DNA of 64,000 nt from Takashimella koratensis (Eukaryota; Basidiomycota; Tremellomycetes; Trichosporonales; Tetragoniomycetaceae), in assembly GCA_003116875.1 (NCBI GenBank), contig BCKT01000012.1, positions 796,775 to 860,774 on the forward strand. Reading direction: 5' to 3'. Below the pieces are notes generated by a model. The model ran no database searches and was not told the origin of the DNA. It worked only from the letters and a program-made list of their open reading frames with translations. The translations under genes and the position numbers were made by a program. Below are positions 11,255-23,553 of the stretch, piece by piece. Each line of letters begins with the position of its first letter. The stretch's first letter is position 1.

Positions 11255-11846
11255 GTGTGTCTGAAGGTCAACAAGTCCCCCCCCCCCCCCCCTCAACCCA
11301 AACACACACACACAGAGATCCACATGGGTCCTCTCCTCGCGACATCAGACCACCTTCATACACATCTCAACAGCCGCACATGATCCCTTGCCTTGACCCA
11401 CATCCAATCACAAGCCTCAACCTCATCCATCAGTGCAATAGGATTCATACCATCGAAAGGCTGTCTACATCAAACTCCTCTCTCTCTCTCTCTCTCTCTC
11501 ATCTCTCTCATCTCTCCATTCCCCCTTCTCCCACCTCGTTCAAATCTTGCTTTCTACATCCACAAACCATCACCTAGCCCCACCGCCCTTACCTCCCTTT
11601 TCTTCTTTTGCCTCCTTGCTTGAAAAGACCCAGACCAGACATGCATCATACTGTCTCCGCCATCATCCCAATCTCGCATCGGCCTGAATCGCGATACAAC
11701 TGTACAACGAGCGGTGATGTCAAAACGCATCAACGAACTACCTTGGCAAACATTGACAGGTGCGAGAGAAAATGCAGGAAAGTGATACAACGACGCTTGT
11801 AGGCCAAGAAAGTACAGTACATTAATTGTCAACGTCCGTGCACGCT
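11255..11846. other. Convergent intergenic region with C-run and CT repeats
   Basis: This region lies between the SURF4 stop and the stop of the minus-strand acidic protein, so it should hold two 3' untranslated regions. It contains a poly(C) run at about 11278-11292, a short CA tract at 11301-11313 and a CT dinucleotide block at about 11478-11518. No gene is seen. Confidence 0.6.
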
Positions 11847-13001
11847 TCAGTCCATATCCATACTATCCGAGTCCATGCTTGGTGATTGCGGCTCGAGTCC
11901 GTGCGCTCTCATCTGCTCGAAATACGCCATCTCCGCTCTCGCAGCTGCCTCTACCTCTTCTGCCTCTCTCTCCGCCTCTTCCGCTTCTTCCGCCTCTTGT
12001 GCCTCTCTAGCCCACTCGTCGTCCATCTCCGCGGCTCCACCCGTCGAATCGAAATGCGAGTGGATCCCATCCATATCGAAATCAAAGTCGTCATCGACTA
12101 CATGTTCATCGTTATCGAGGTGCCGCATGAGTTCGCGCTCTTCTTGCTCCAAAGCATCAAAGTCGGTTTCGCCTTCGTCCCCCCAGAACGAAGGGAGGTC
12201 AGGATCCGATCCACCTGTTTCGAACTCGTAGGAATATAGAGCGGAGTGGTACGCTTTTCGGCGTTGGAGGACGACGAGGCGACGGAAGATCTGCAAGGTA
12301 GTTAGAGAGGGCGGTTGTGAGTTAACGTCAGGGAATAGACTTTTGTTGAGAGAAAGACGACGACATACCTCTTCGTCATCGGCTTGTGCTTGACGCTCAG
12401 CTTCATCTTCGTTCTCTTCCTCTCCATGTAAACCTGGGGAAGCCGATGACCTCCCATTGGCACCTCCCATTCCTCTTCGATTCGCCAGATCCGATTCTTT
12501 CGCTCTTCGCCGCCTCGCTCGATCTTCCATCCTCCTTACGAATTTCTCCCTCCACATTGCGCCCTCGGTCGGGGTCGTCCCACCGGCGAACAAATCGTCA
12601 CCCAGCCCCAGCGCGCCGGTGGAACTTGGGCCGGTAAGAGGGGCGGTAGGGCGAGAAGTGGGTCCAGGAACGGTAGATGAGGACCGACGGTGAGCGGGTC
12701 GGACGTAGCGTTGGGATAGAACGGGTCGTTTAGGTGTTGAAGATGAGGCGAGGGGGAAGGAAGGGAGAGAGGTCGTGCTGCTTGAGGTGGAGGTAGGGGG
12801 GAGAGGAAGAGGAGGGAAAGAGGAAAATGAGGGGTGGTGGTGATGAGCAGGTGTAGGGGAAGATAAAGGTGGTGAAGAAGATCGGTACGCATAAGGGTCG
12901 GCATCGACCTCGACCTCGACCTCGACCCCGTTCCGGAAGGGGTTGAGAGGGGAGGAAGAACGAGGTGTCGAGGCCATGTAGGGTGAGGAGAGAGTGAGCA
13001 T
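11847..13001 (-). CDS. Unrecognised acidic, disordered protein
   Basis: I do not recognise this gene. The whole span is open, but 12368-12291 reads as an intron (GTATGT donor, CTTGCAG acceptor, branch-like TTAAC) whose length keeps the frame open. Exons 13001-12369 and 12290-11847 give 358 residues. The N-terminal 130 residues are Ser/Pro/His-rich and disordered. A basic amphipathic stretch (MWREKFVRRMEDRARRRRA) sits near residue 155. A conserved-looking hydrophobic segment follows the intron (IFRRLVVLQRRKAYHSALYS), and the C-terminal third is highly acidic and probably helical (REAQEAEEAEEAERE). The basic W-x3-F-x2-R stretch weakly recalls the N-terminus of RPA-interacting proteins; that is a guess. 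An alternative start is the Met at residue 9. Confidence 0.7.
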   Translation of the reverse strand: MLTLSSPYMASTPRSSSPLNPFRNGVEVEVEVDADPYAYRSSSPPLSSPTPAHHHHPSFSSFPPLPLPPTSTSSSTTSLPSFPLASSSTPKRPVLSQRYVRPAHRRSSSTVPGPTSRPTAPLTGPSSTGALGLGDDLFAGGTTPTEGAMWREKFVRRMEDRARRRRAKESDLANRRGMGGANGRSSASPGLHGEEENEDEAERQAQADDEEVCRRLSLNKSLFPDVNSQPPSLTTLQIFRRLVVLQRRKAYHSALYSYEFETGGSDPDLPSFWGDEGETDFDALEQEERELMRHLDNDEHVVDDDFDFDMDGIHSHFDSTGGAAEMDDEWAREAQEAEEAEEAEREAEEVEAAARAEMAYFEQMRAHGLEPQSPSMDSDSMDMD

Positions 13002-13496
13002 GGGCAGGTGAGGACGATGGGCGAGTGTGCAGAAGGAAGAGAAAGAGTCAAGGTGTCAACAAATCAATATACGCGTACACGTGGGCAACTGGCACCGAGA
13101 CTGGCTCGTGTCAATCAATTACAGTCCCGCCCCGTCCTCAAAAGGCAGACAGTAGCTTACATGGCCGCAATGCAAGGGTCTCAATATCCATCTGCGAGTC
13201 ATGTATACTTGCTCTGCTCAGCATGCTTGGTGGTGCTGGAACATTATTGCAAGGGGGTTTGCCACCCACCCGCGAGTGCTAAGCACCATACGTGGAGTTG
13301 CTAATCTGCGTGTCGAAAAGCAAAAGCAAATATAACGTGCGACGCGTCGAGGGTTCAGTTGAGTCATCTGCCATCTGCCTATCTTGATCCCGCCGCCCTC
13401 ATCAACAATCTTTCTCCTCCTCATCTCTCTTCTGATCTACACCACCTCTCACTCGCCAGACTTTTACCTCCCCAACCCCATCCCGACATCGCCGAG
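13002..13496. promoter_or_regulatory. Divergent promoter region, acidic protein / PDS5
   Basis: The 495 bases between two divergent start codons contain no convincing gene. Sequence before the PDS5 start (13370-13496) is CT-rich on the plus strand, and a CACGTG lies at about 13078-13083. Confidence 0.5.
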
Positions 13497-16400
13497 ATGG
13501 CGACGCGCACATCAACGTTGGTCAAGCTTGATTTCACAGAGAAGCTAGTTCAGTCCGGTAAGAGCGCGGGAAGCGACGCGCTCCTCAAGCGTCTCAAGGT
13601 GAGTTCCGGGTTGGGTATCGAGTACATCAGATCTTGGAATGTCCCATATTCACTATAACCACGACCCGTAACGTTGGAAAGTTCTCGAGCTGATTCTACC
13701 AATCTCACACCCACAGACACTCTCGATAAAGCTCAATGCCCTTGAACAAGACTATGTGGATACCAAGAGTCTCGAAAAAGTTCGCAAACAGCTCATCGAC
13801 CCGATCATTCTCCACCACAAAGAGTGAGCGTTCACCATCGAGTTCCTCACGTTCTGCTCGACGCAGCTTCTCTCTCATGTTGATCGGATGTCATGTCGCT
13901 CACTATCTTTTAGGAAAGGGATCAAAGCGTATGCGGCATGTTGTATCGCCGATATTCTGAGACTGTACGCTCCCGAGGCACCGTACACTGGTGAAGAGCT
14001 ACGCGTGAGTCAAGGTCTCAACTCTTTCGTTATTCGCTTCCTCTCTCACATCTCAATGACTTTCACCGGTCCACTGCGCTTCCTTGTGTCCGGTGTCGAT
14101 TGCCCGCTGACCCCTTGACCATCAGGACATCTTCATGTTCTTCGTGGACCAGCTCAACTCTGGCCTCAAATACACTCCCCCTCGCCAACCCCTCGCGCCC
14201 GCCAAGAACAAGGCCAACGAGACCCAGACAACTTTGACAGGAACGACCATCCAGCCCAGCCGTATCGCAGAGCTACCATACTACGACCAGTACTCCCGTC
14301 TACTTGATTCACTCGCAACGGTCAAGAGCGTAGTGTTGATTTGTGATGTACCGGGTAGTGAGGATTTGATCACCAGTTATTTCGATAACTTTGTGGAGAT
14401 TGTCAGGTGAGTTTGAAAATGGAGATTGGACAGGTATCGAGAACGGCGCGCGTTCTAGCCTTGTCGTGGCTTGAGGAGGTAATGAACTGATGGCGACCAC
14501 TTGCAGAGCCGATATGAACCGGAATATCGTCCGATACCTCGTCGATATCCTCGTCACCGTCATCGAAGAGGCCGAGTCGATCCCATCGGGAGTCATGGAC
14601 TGCATCATCACCCAGTTTGATACTTTCGCAACGGTACGTGTATAATTCGGTGATTCGCCGCAAACTGGGACCTGACTTGTTGCAGAAACCAGAAACACCT
14701 TCGTTTCAGCTCATTGTGGACGTGTGCAACCGGACAGCAGACAAGCTCCAACGACCCGTCTTCGCGGTGGGTTTGATAGATCCTTCTTTTGTCCTCCTAT
14801 CTCTCTCGTTGCTTGTACCTCATTTGACACTTTTCACAGCACTTCTCCGAGATCCAGCTGGAACATGGACGCGACCCATCCCCATCCGATCTCAAAGCAC
14901 TCGCCGACTCCCATTCCCTCCTCATCACAATCTTCCGACATGCCCCCGGCCTCTTGCTGAACGTCATCCCTCAACTCGAGGAAAATCTTCGTGCAGCTGA
15001 CGAAGTCCCGCTTCGCCAACTCTCCACCCGTACCCTTGGTATCATGTTTGGCGAGCGGCCAGTCGTTAGTGCCGGTGTAGTGGACGTTGCTCGGGCCTAC
15101 CCGGCGACTTGGAGAGCGTGGTTGGGTAGGAAAGTGGATAAAGCATTGCCGGTCAGGTTGGCGTGGGTCGAGGCAGCAAGAGGGATCTTGTCGAACCAGC
15201 CAGAGATCAGGAAAGAACTTGAAGGTGAGTCTGAGCTTGAGCAGGGATTGAAAACGAAAATAATATTTTGCTGATCATCGTAGATGAGCTTGTGGATAGA
15301 ACCCAGGACGCAGACGAGCGTGTCCGAGCAGCAATCTGCAAGACGATTGGGTCGCTCAACTACGCTACTGCGCTACACCATGTCTCTACGGATTTACTCA
15401 AGGCCATCGGAAATCGCATGAGCGACAAGAAGGTGAGTGAACACTGAGTTACAGAGAACTCCTTTGGCCGGTGTCTGAGTAGGTACCGATAAGATGGACG
15501 CTGATCCGTGTTCTTTCACTGTCAATCCTTGCAGAGCGCGGTCCGTGCCGAGGCGATTGCGGCTTTGGCTAAACTATGGGGTCTCGCCTACTCTGAAATG
15601 TGAGTGGAGTTTCTTTTCACCCACAGGCCATGTGCAGGTGTAATGCGGGTTGAATTATTACCTTGAACTCCCTGCTGACTTGTTCCTTTCCAACAGTGAA
15701 GCAAACAGTGCCGAGGCGATCCAGCAATTTGGTTGGATCCCTCAGGAGATGCTGCGGAGCGCATTCCGTCGTGAAGCCGGTGTTGATCTTCGGTACGTCT
15801 TAAAACCATCCTATCATGCGATCCAGATACTACTCTCTTCCATATTCGAAGCTGATCGTGAGATCTGTCTATACGTGCAGCACACAAATCTCCGCTGCGG
15901 TCAAGAAACACATCCTCCCGCTCCCGGCCAAGCCGGATGACGAACAGGCCTGGGTCGACAGGTTCCTCCTCGTCGCGTGCCACTTGGACGAGATGGGTCT
16001 GATTGCACTCGACAGGATGACAGGCCTCGTGGGGTTTGCGCGGTAAGTCAAGACTAAGGAAGAGGCATAGCAAGGTAAACTGGCGCTGACGAGATCTTGT
16101 AGAGGGTCGTCGCCATGGGGCGCGTTCGTGGCTTCATGTGAAGAGAACAACGTGAGTCCATAGTGCAAATTGAGTTAGATACTCCCATTTGCTGACATTT
16201 CGGCAGGGCGGGGTTATCGATATTAACGAGAAAGAAATCAAAGCCCGGCTCGGATACGTTATCAACGCTATCGCCGGTAAGTCGACCGTTTGCGGGTTGA
16301 GATGTGTCAAGTTTGAGTCAACTACTGATGTGTTTTGTTTGGGTGATGTACGCAGCAATGTACTTTGCGGACACGGATAAGGCGCGCAAGGACCTCGAGT

Positions 16401-19400
16401 CATTTGCGGCAGTCAATGAGCCCAGGCTGTACAAGCTCTTGACGTCATTGTCGGACCCGCAATCTGATCTGCGCACGATCATCAAGTCGAAGGTGAGCTG
16501 TGGTTCTTTTCACCAAGTCATCAATCTTGCTGATCTGCGTCCTTGTTCTGTTCTGCCTTTTCTCGTCGTATTCGTGGCCACAGAACGAGCTGTTACGTCG
16601 TATCGAGCAGAGCCACAACGAGCTGCTGGAAACCTTCACTGTCATCGTCGACAACGCCGGTTGGGGGATCATCAATCAATCCAGTATCGCACCTTTGATC
16701 AAACGCGTCCAAAAGCCCGAGGGCCAAAACTCCACCCAGGCCGAACGCTCAGCTACCATCGCAGCGAGGTACTTGACCTTGATCGCAAAGGAGTGCGCAC
16801 CCATGTACAAATCGCACGTCGCCGAGCTGGTGATTGTGATCAATGAGAAGAAGAGGGATAAATTGGTGGAAGTTGGATTGCAGGCGTTGGCGGCGGTATC
16901 CAAGTGGGATAGCGCCAGTGGGCCTTCGGACAGGTACGTGGGAGTATGGTATCGCACTTCTGTCTAGACTTTGCTAGAGTTGACGGTTTTCATGACGTTG
17001 CGCGGGATCAACAGAAAACCTGTCGACCGAGCGATCGCACTCGCATTGACTGGAACTCCACGACAAGCTAAATTCGCCACGCGTTTCGTGGCGAGTTGTC
17101 AGTTTGCTGAAACCGCGAGTTTCACACTCGTCGACTCGATCTGGACAGCTTTGCAGAAACGTACCAAGGCTCACCTGTTGACTCTCCTCCGATCGTGTAG
17201 TGAGCTGGCACTGGTCGCTCCTGCGGCGTTTGAGACGCGGACAGAGGAGATTATCAAATTTGTCATGGACGAGGTGATGCTTGCGCGATCGCCATCGGAA
17301 GGGGTAAGTGGGCTCTCAGACAACAGCGATCAGGATTTAAGAGAAGAGGCCTGGACTGTGCTGATACTCGGGACAGGACGACGACGACGAGACTTGGGTA
17401 GAAGAGGAGAAGCTCGACGTTCTGGATCGTGCCAAACTCATTGGCATGCGAATTTGCACACACCGTTCCCTCGGTTGGGCTCGAGATGAGAACGCCATCA
17501 CACTCGTTCAACCTACCCTCAACCTGCTGGCGTCCATCCTCCCCGAGGGCCAAGTGAGCGCCGAGGAGACTGCAGAGGGCGGGAAAGTCAGAGGTCACAT
17601 GCGGTTGAGAGCAGCACTGTGTTTGTTGAAATTGGCAAATGTCAAGGCTTTCGATAAAGATATCTCAAAGTATTTTGCGCCAATCGCTTTCACACTTCAG
17701 GTGAGTGAAGATAGTAAGGAGAATGAGGAAGATCGTGGGATGAGACTGAGCTGATAACGATTCACGTCGATTTGGAAAAAAAAAAAACACAAAAATAGGA
17801 CCCAATCTTTGTGATTCGACAAAAGTTTTTGCAAAAGCTTGGAGACAAGCTCCCAGGTCAAAGACTCATGCCGAAATGGAACGTCGTGCCTGTCATGGTC
17901 GCTCAAGACCCAGAGCCCGAGAACGTTGAGATGGTGAGTTTGGAGTGTTCCCAAGCGCAACATCTTGATTCTTTCCTTTGCTCAGTGTTGGACATTGGTA
18001 CGGGAGGGGAAGAGGTCGTAATGCAGGTGAATGGGTTGCTGATTAGGTCCCTCAACAGGCTCGAGCTCTCATGTTACACATTGTCCGGACGTGTCAAGGG
18101 ATGCCGACTGGTGAGTTGGGACAATGAATGCGACAAGACTGAAAGAGGATGACAATATTGACACGTTGCAGAGAGCCGAATCGATCGAGTCGAGATGCCG
18201 CTCGCGAGGCTGTTGTACTTGTTGACGAACCACCCCGATCTGGACTTTGAGGATCACTCGGAGCTCAAGAACATGTCCAAGTAAGTATCCCTCCCCTCTC
18301 TCAGTTTTCATATCTTGCTCACATCGTATGGACACTTTACTGACTTACCCAGGTTCCTCGAGCTGTTCATCGACTGCGTCGCGAACAGGGACAATATCTC
18401 CCTCCTCTTGCACATCGCGAGCAAACTCAAGACAGTCAGGCTCGTGCATGAGCCTGTGACCGAGGGAGAGGGCGAGGACCGGAAGACCGCGTCGCCCAGG
18501 CGACCTGAGGATTTGGATACCAAGCCGGTTGAGCAAATGCCCCAGCCCGGTAGCCAGGTCAGTGGATTTGCGAATCAGCTACTTGGTGTCGCTGTTTTGC
18601 ACGGAGCTGACGAGATTCACTTGACTTTACAGAGCCTGTACAAACTTTGCGAGCTCGCTCAGTTCATTATCAAGAACCGAGCAGCAATGCACCAATGGCC
18701 CCTTACTGCTTACCCGGGTAAAGTCAGACTCCCAGGTGATATCTTCCATAACTTGGCCAACCCGCAGTTGGCACAACGAGTCGCAGGGTGGCAGTACCTC
18801 CCCCAGGAGATTGTAGAGTGGGCGAGGTCGTTGGGCAAGAAAGCGATGACTTCGAGTTTGACGGTGAGTTTGACGTGGAATATTTTCGGGTGCAGCAAAC
18901 CGTCAGGAGCAAGAAGGGGGTTATGAAGGGGGGTAGGAGTGACCAATGAGGACAATAGCTAATGACGATTAGCGACGAGTGGTTGACAACTCGTTGGCGG
19001 AACCGAAGAAACGCCGAAAGGTCGCAGACCCCAACGCGCCGACAAGGAAGAAAAGACGGCCCTCGAACGAAGAGGATGAGGATGATAGTGAAGACGAGGA
19101 TGAGGAGGAGGATGATGATGATGATGAAGAAGACGAGGATGAGGAGATGGATGTGGATGAGGAAGAAGATGGAGAGGGTGCTGTCATGGGTCGAGGAGGA
19201 AGGCGGAGTGCCAAGGTGAGTTCGAAATGCGTCTTGATTGTCTCTGCATCTGCATATCCTTGCTCGCTGGATGGCAGGTAGACGTGGGAAGAATGCTGAT
19301 TTTGATATTTATCATAGACCAAAGCAAACAAGGCGGTCTCGAAGCGAAGTCGAGTCAAGAAGAGCAAGAACGAGATGACGGGGAAACAGGTTGTGAAGAA

Positions 19401-19449
19401 GGTGACAGCGTCGGACGAAGAATCGGACTTGACTGATGAGGATGAGTAG
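13497..19449 (+). CDS. PDS5: Pds5 sister-chromatid cohesion regulator
   Basis: Pds5 is a HEAT-repeat protein that binds cohesin and controls its loading, maintenance and release. The gene is spread over about 24 exons (the first 13497-13598, the last about 19318-19449) encoding roughly 1,300 residues. Family segments include LVQSGKSAGSDALLKRLK, EKVRKQLIDPIILHHKEKG, AYAACCIADILRLYAPEAPY, FDTFAT and NGMRICTHRSLG-type blocks, followed by many helical HEAT-like exons. After the HEAT region the tail is basic then strongly acidic: a monopartite nuclear localisation signal PKKRRKV at about 19003-19023, a long run of Asp/Glu (about 19066-19170), then Lys-rich and a final DEDE. The start ATGGCGACGCGC gives a short N-terminus like that of Pds5. 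Intron density is far higher than in neighbouring genes. Identity is secure; a few exon borders may move by a codon. Confidence 0.93.
19066..19170 (+). repeat. GAT/GAG/GAC acidic triplet repeat in PDS5
   Basis: The penultimate PDS5 exon carries an imperfect array of GAT, GAG and GAC codons that encodes an uninterrupted Asp/Glu tract of about 35 residues next to the nuclear localisation signal. Such arrays can vary in length by slippage while keeping frame. Confidence 0.8.
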
Positions 19450-21300
19450 ACGGTATGCTTATAGCTCATGATCACGGACGGGGTGAAGGGGGAGAGTGTG
19501 CGACTGCGGTTCGTCTGGCAGGGCGAGATATGGTCAGTCAGGTATTTCCGTCGTGGCTCCATCGTATCGGTATCAGATCGTGCTTCTCGACAGTTTGGAC
19601 TCTCGGTTGGATTCAGGTAGATCAGTGACTCTATCATGTATTGTGAATCAAATCACCATCGCTTGGGTGGGTCCAAAGGGCGTCTGGGTAAAGAAGAGAC
19701 AATGGGATATTTGAGCATCGAGTGACCGGCTGCGTTCCCAAGCAATGGTTAGGGTAGGAGGAGATTGGGTATCGTAAAGCTACGGGAAACTCGGGCTCGC
19801 TGGGATCGCCGTTTCGTGCTTTGCAACATCTATTCGTGAGGTCGGCATGAACGCCATCCCGATTCAGAATGAGCCAAGACTGAGATAGGGGCAGACGAGG
19901 AGACGAGGGCAAGGAGGGAGGGGAAGACGAGGACAAGAGTTGGAGAGAAGGATGAGGGAGCGCTAACAAGCGGAAGTGCCTGGATGCCAACTCCTGGCTC
20001 GCTCCTGGTGATTTGTCTCTGACCGTCAGACCCTCCTCTTCCGCTCGCCTTGCTCTCACGCCGCCTTGCCGCCTTGCTCGCTGTTGAGGTCCCTACTCTG
20101 GGACTGGGAAAAAAAAGAAAGAAAGAAAAGGAAAAATACTACATCAAGTATGCCCGCTTCATGGCTAGGAACCGGGGTGCCAAGCGTGGTCGGTAAGGTA
20201 TCCTTTTAAATCTCCTATCGGTCGTTGTCGTTGATGCTCATCTCAACGAAGTCTGTGCTGCTTGGGACAGAAGACTTGAATATGTGTTGCTAGCTCTGAA
20301 ATGAGTGAAAATAGGTTCAGCTGAGGATTAGGGAAATGAGAAAAAGAGGGTGGGTCAGGAATCGATGCAAGGGAGTGTGTTGGCGTGTAAGTGATGCTGA
20401 ATCTGGAATGTGGGAGAGAAGGAAGAAGGGAGAAAAGGGGGGTAAATGGTGGTGGTGAGGTAGCGGCGGGGTTGCATGCAAGCCAGTGAGCCAGCAAGGG
20501 AGAGGGATGAACAAGGTGTGGCGTTGATGAAAGGAAAATAAAAAAAAAAGTCATCGAGAGAGGGTGGGTGGATAGAACTCGGGGCGGAGCACGGTGAGGG
20601 GTGGAAATGTTGAGGACAGGTTATACAGGTTGTGCAATGTCGAGGGGGCAGGGGAGAGGGGTGGGAACAATAACCCCTGGGTACCTTGTGCTCCGAGACG
20701 AGGCCGAGAGAGAGCGGACCTCGATTCTGGTCCTCGCGATCTAAAGGTAAACCACGTACATCTGTGCGTCTGTGTGTTTGTGCGTCTGTGCGTTTTAGCC
20801 GGAAGATAGACACCCGTACCCTATGCCCTGTCCCGCTGAGACCGGCAGGTACACCTCTGGCCCCGCACCCGCCGACCAACCGACTACTGACCCACCCTCG
20901 TTTTCCCAGCTTCCCTCGTTCGGAAAGAGAGAAGGAGAGACTTGGGCGGCCTGGGTACTGGGTATTGCACGAACCGGGGGGTACCGCAGCATGCATCAAG
21001 CAGCGCGCAGCAGGTGCGATATAGCATACCACATATTGATATCTGTGGTCTGTCTCGTCTTCGTTCTCCATTAGTTCGCAAAAGCGAATCTAGCCCGTCG
21101 CACCCTACCTATACACTCTCCCACGGTACCACTCCGTACCGTACCACGTCGTCGGATCGAGCTAGGCGCGATAGAGCGACACGAGGGGGGGGAGGGTGAA
21201 AATTGCGTAACCACGTAAACGCACGACGCCACACGTGGGTGGTGCAAAAGAAAAAAGGCGAAAAATCGTGTCAACAAAGGTCAAAAGACGAAACACGACC
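19450..21300. other. Long intergenic stretch downstream of PDS5, no convincing gene
   Basis: Reading frames here (for example a 238-codon minus-strand frame at 20355-21071) are compositionally biased and show no recognisable domain or plausible splicing with neighbours. Visible features are A-rich runs near 20109-20130 and 20537-20549, a TGTGCGTCTG-type repeat at about 20761-20795 and a CACGTGGG near 21234. It could hold long untranslated regions or noncoding transcripts; nothing in the sequence proves either. Confidence 0.5.
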
Positions 21301-23553
21301 AATCTCGCGACACGAGACGAGACGAGTGCCAGCCTCAAGTCTACAGCCTAGGCAGGAGCGATCGTCACCTGTCTACAGTACCTTGACCTTCACCCCTCAC
21401 TTGACCCTGGCCCCGGCAAGTCTGGCGTTTGTTGTGACACCTGATACGTGTGATACTTCCCATCCGACGGGCCAACCCACTCCAACTCCCGGTTTGAATT
21501 ACACGACCCAGCCAACAAAGACGAGGCTACCCCCGCCCGCCCTGGCGCCAACACCCACCACGGCCCAGTCTAAACAAACTTATAGTTGCCCCGTCTGTCC
21601 ATCAATACCACGACCACCGCTCACCGCCCCGCCCGGCTGACCCGGGTTCCTCGATCCTCGACGCTGGACCCGACTCGTACCCCTCCAGCCTCGAGCCCTC
21701 TCGTCTCCCGCCTCACCCCTTCGCCCGCCCTTTGGCCGTCTCGTCCTCCCTCATCTCGTTCCCGTCCCCGTCCTTTGATCGCCGTCCGTCGTCCTTGTCC
21801 TTTGCTGTCTCTTCTTCGCCGCTTGCTCCGTGTACACCATCGTTCCCATCGTCCTCCCTACCCTTCGTGCTTCTCGTCTTCTCGCCGTTCCCTACCCCTT
21901 CTCTCCGCCTCCCGTCCCGACTCGAACCCGCAGCTCGCCCGGCTCGGACACGCAGCTCTCTCCCTCCTTTCTGGGACTGTGTACATCTCTAGACAGAGTA
22001 GAAAGAGAGAAAGACAGACACCAAGAGTTTCATCCCGTCAACATCAACATCAACATCACCGGCGTCTTGCCCTTGCCCTTTGCCTTTCGCCTCCCGCCCT
22101 CTCGCTCTACACCCACCCTTCAGCCTCCCCTCGCCATCATCCCCCTGGCCCTCGTCATCACCGTCTCGTCTCGTGCTTCACTAGCTCGATACCGACTCGA
22201 CCCTCTCGCCACCCATCTCTCCATCTTTCAACTTCCCGAGCAGACATATAATACCAACATTGTCAAGGATAATTTTTTTCCAACCTCGACTCTTCAATTC
22301 GACGCCATCTCCGCTCAGGCCCAGGTCCGCGTCGTCGTCGTTGCCCACCAAGTGAACTCTAAACCTCTGCGCCCCCTACACACGTATCCTCGTGACTGAG
22401 GTTGCCTCCATCATCTCGCACCAGATCCCTGCCCTCCCTCGCCATCTCCGCTTGATTGATCTGTTGAATCTCCCACCCACCGGTCGGTCCCTTTGCTTCA
22501 ACATTCGGCCCTCTCCCACATCTGTCAACAAACCTTTTCACTCCCCGCTCCTTTCCCTCCCTCTCCTTCGCGAGACTCGAGACACGGCACATCATACACG
22601 AAGACCATAGACACGGACAAAAGGCGCAAGGTGCTCCGCAACGCATAGCTCGGGACTTGGTCGGCAACCTTTGAATTGCTAGCTCGCTCGTGCCCGTGCG
22701 ACAAAGGGCGAACCGGATCACTAGCCTCCCGACTTGCAACACCACCTTTGTTCATACACTAAAACATCCCGTGAGCATCCCGACTCGTTTCTTTCTCCTT
22801 CCTTCATCTACACCATCTCCATCTTCTCACAGACACGAAGAGAGAGGGAGGACCGTGCTCGTCGGCCCGGAGAATATCTGTTGACAATCTTACCACCAGT
22901 TGTATACTCGCGTCGACCCCGCGCCCTTTGTTGTTCTTGTACCGACGCACGCGCCTCTGGCAGGCTGACCGATTTGTTTCTATCCCCGCGACTCGACCTG
23001 CGTCACCTGCATAGGCTTTGATCCCGATCACCGCTGCACGACCCGCCGCTCGGCCCGCAGCTCTATTTCACAACGCTATATAGCGCACAAACAAACGCAC
23101 GGGCCGTCTTCGCCATCGCGCCTTGTCTGCCGAGCCTCACTTCCAACTCGGACACCATCTCACCTTGGCAGCTGTGATTCAGGGCTCGGACGTGCGTTGG
23201 CAAGCTCCTCCTCGTCACTCTCATCTCTCATCTACCCCCCTCTCCCCAATTACTCCCGGGCTGACCCTCCACAGGCACCACCATCCTGCACCTGGCCCAA
23301 GCGCTCCTTGTTTCAGAATCGGTAGAACGTCTGAGTCAACATCTCGCGAAACAATCACAGGTCCCGTCGAACCCTGCACGACGACCAAATCTCTGTCCGC
23401 ACCTTAAGAACATAGGATTCCTCTTCCCTCCTCTTCTTCTCCCCACCCATCTTCCCCAAGCCCACAAAGGCGTCGAGCGGGTCGACTGCCTGACCATTTC
23501 CCCGGCACTGGCGCCTTCACGAACATTTCTCGTGTCATTCGTGAGGGGCAGCC
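21300..23553 (+). promoter_or_regulatory. Extended CT-rich promoter/leader of the Rab gene
   Basis: From about 21360 to the Rab start at 23554 the plus strand is persistently pyrimidine-rich, with many CTC, CCTC and TCGTC runs and TATATAGCG at 23079-23087. Several short upstream reading frames are present but none looks conserved. The polarity matches the CT-rich sense-strand leaders seen before other plus-strand genes in the window, so I read this as an unusually long promoter plus 5' untranslated region, possibly with untranslated exons. Confidence 0.45.

Noticed and set aside
20355..21071. A 238-codon minus-strand frame starting MENEDETDHRYQ.
   Set aside because: It changes composition several times, ends in Ser/Pro/His low complexity and has no conserved motif or splice support.
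21586..22399. Arg/Ser/Pro-rich plus-strand frames of about 190-220 codons before the Rab gene.
   Set aside because: All three frames are open because the sequence is CT-rich, which indicates composition rather than coding.
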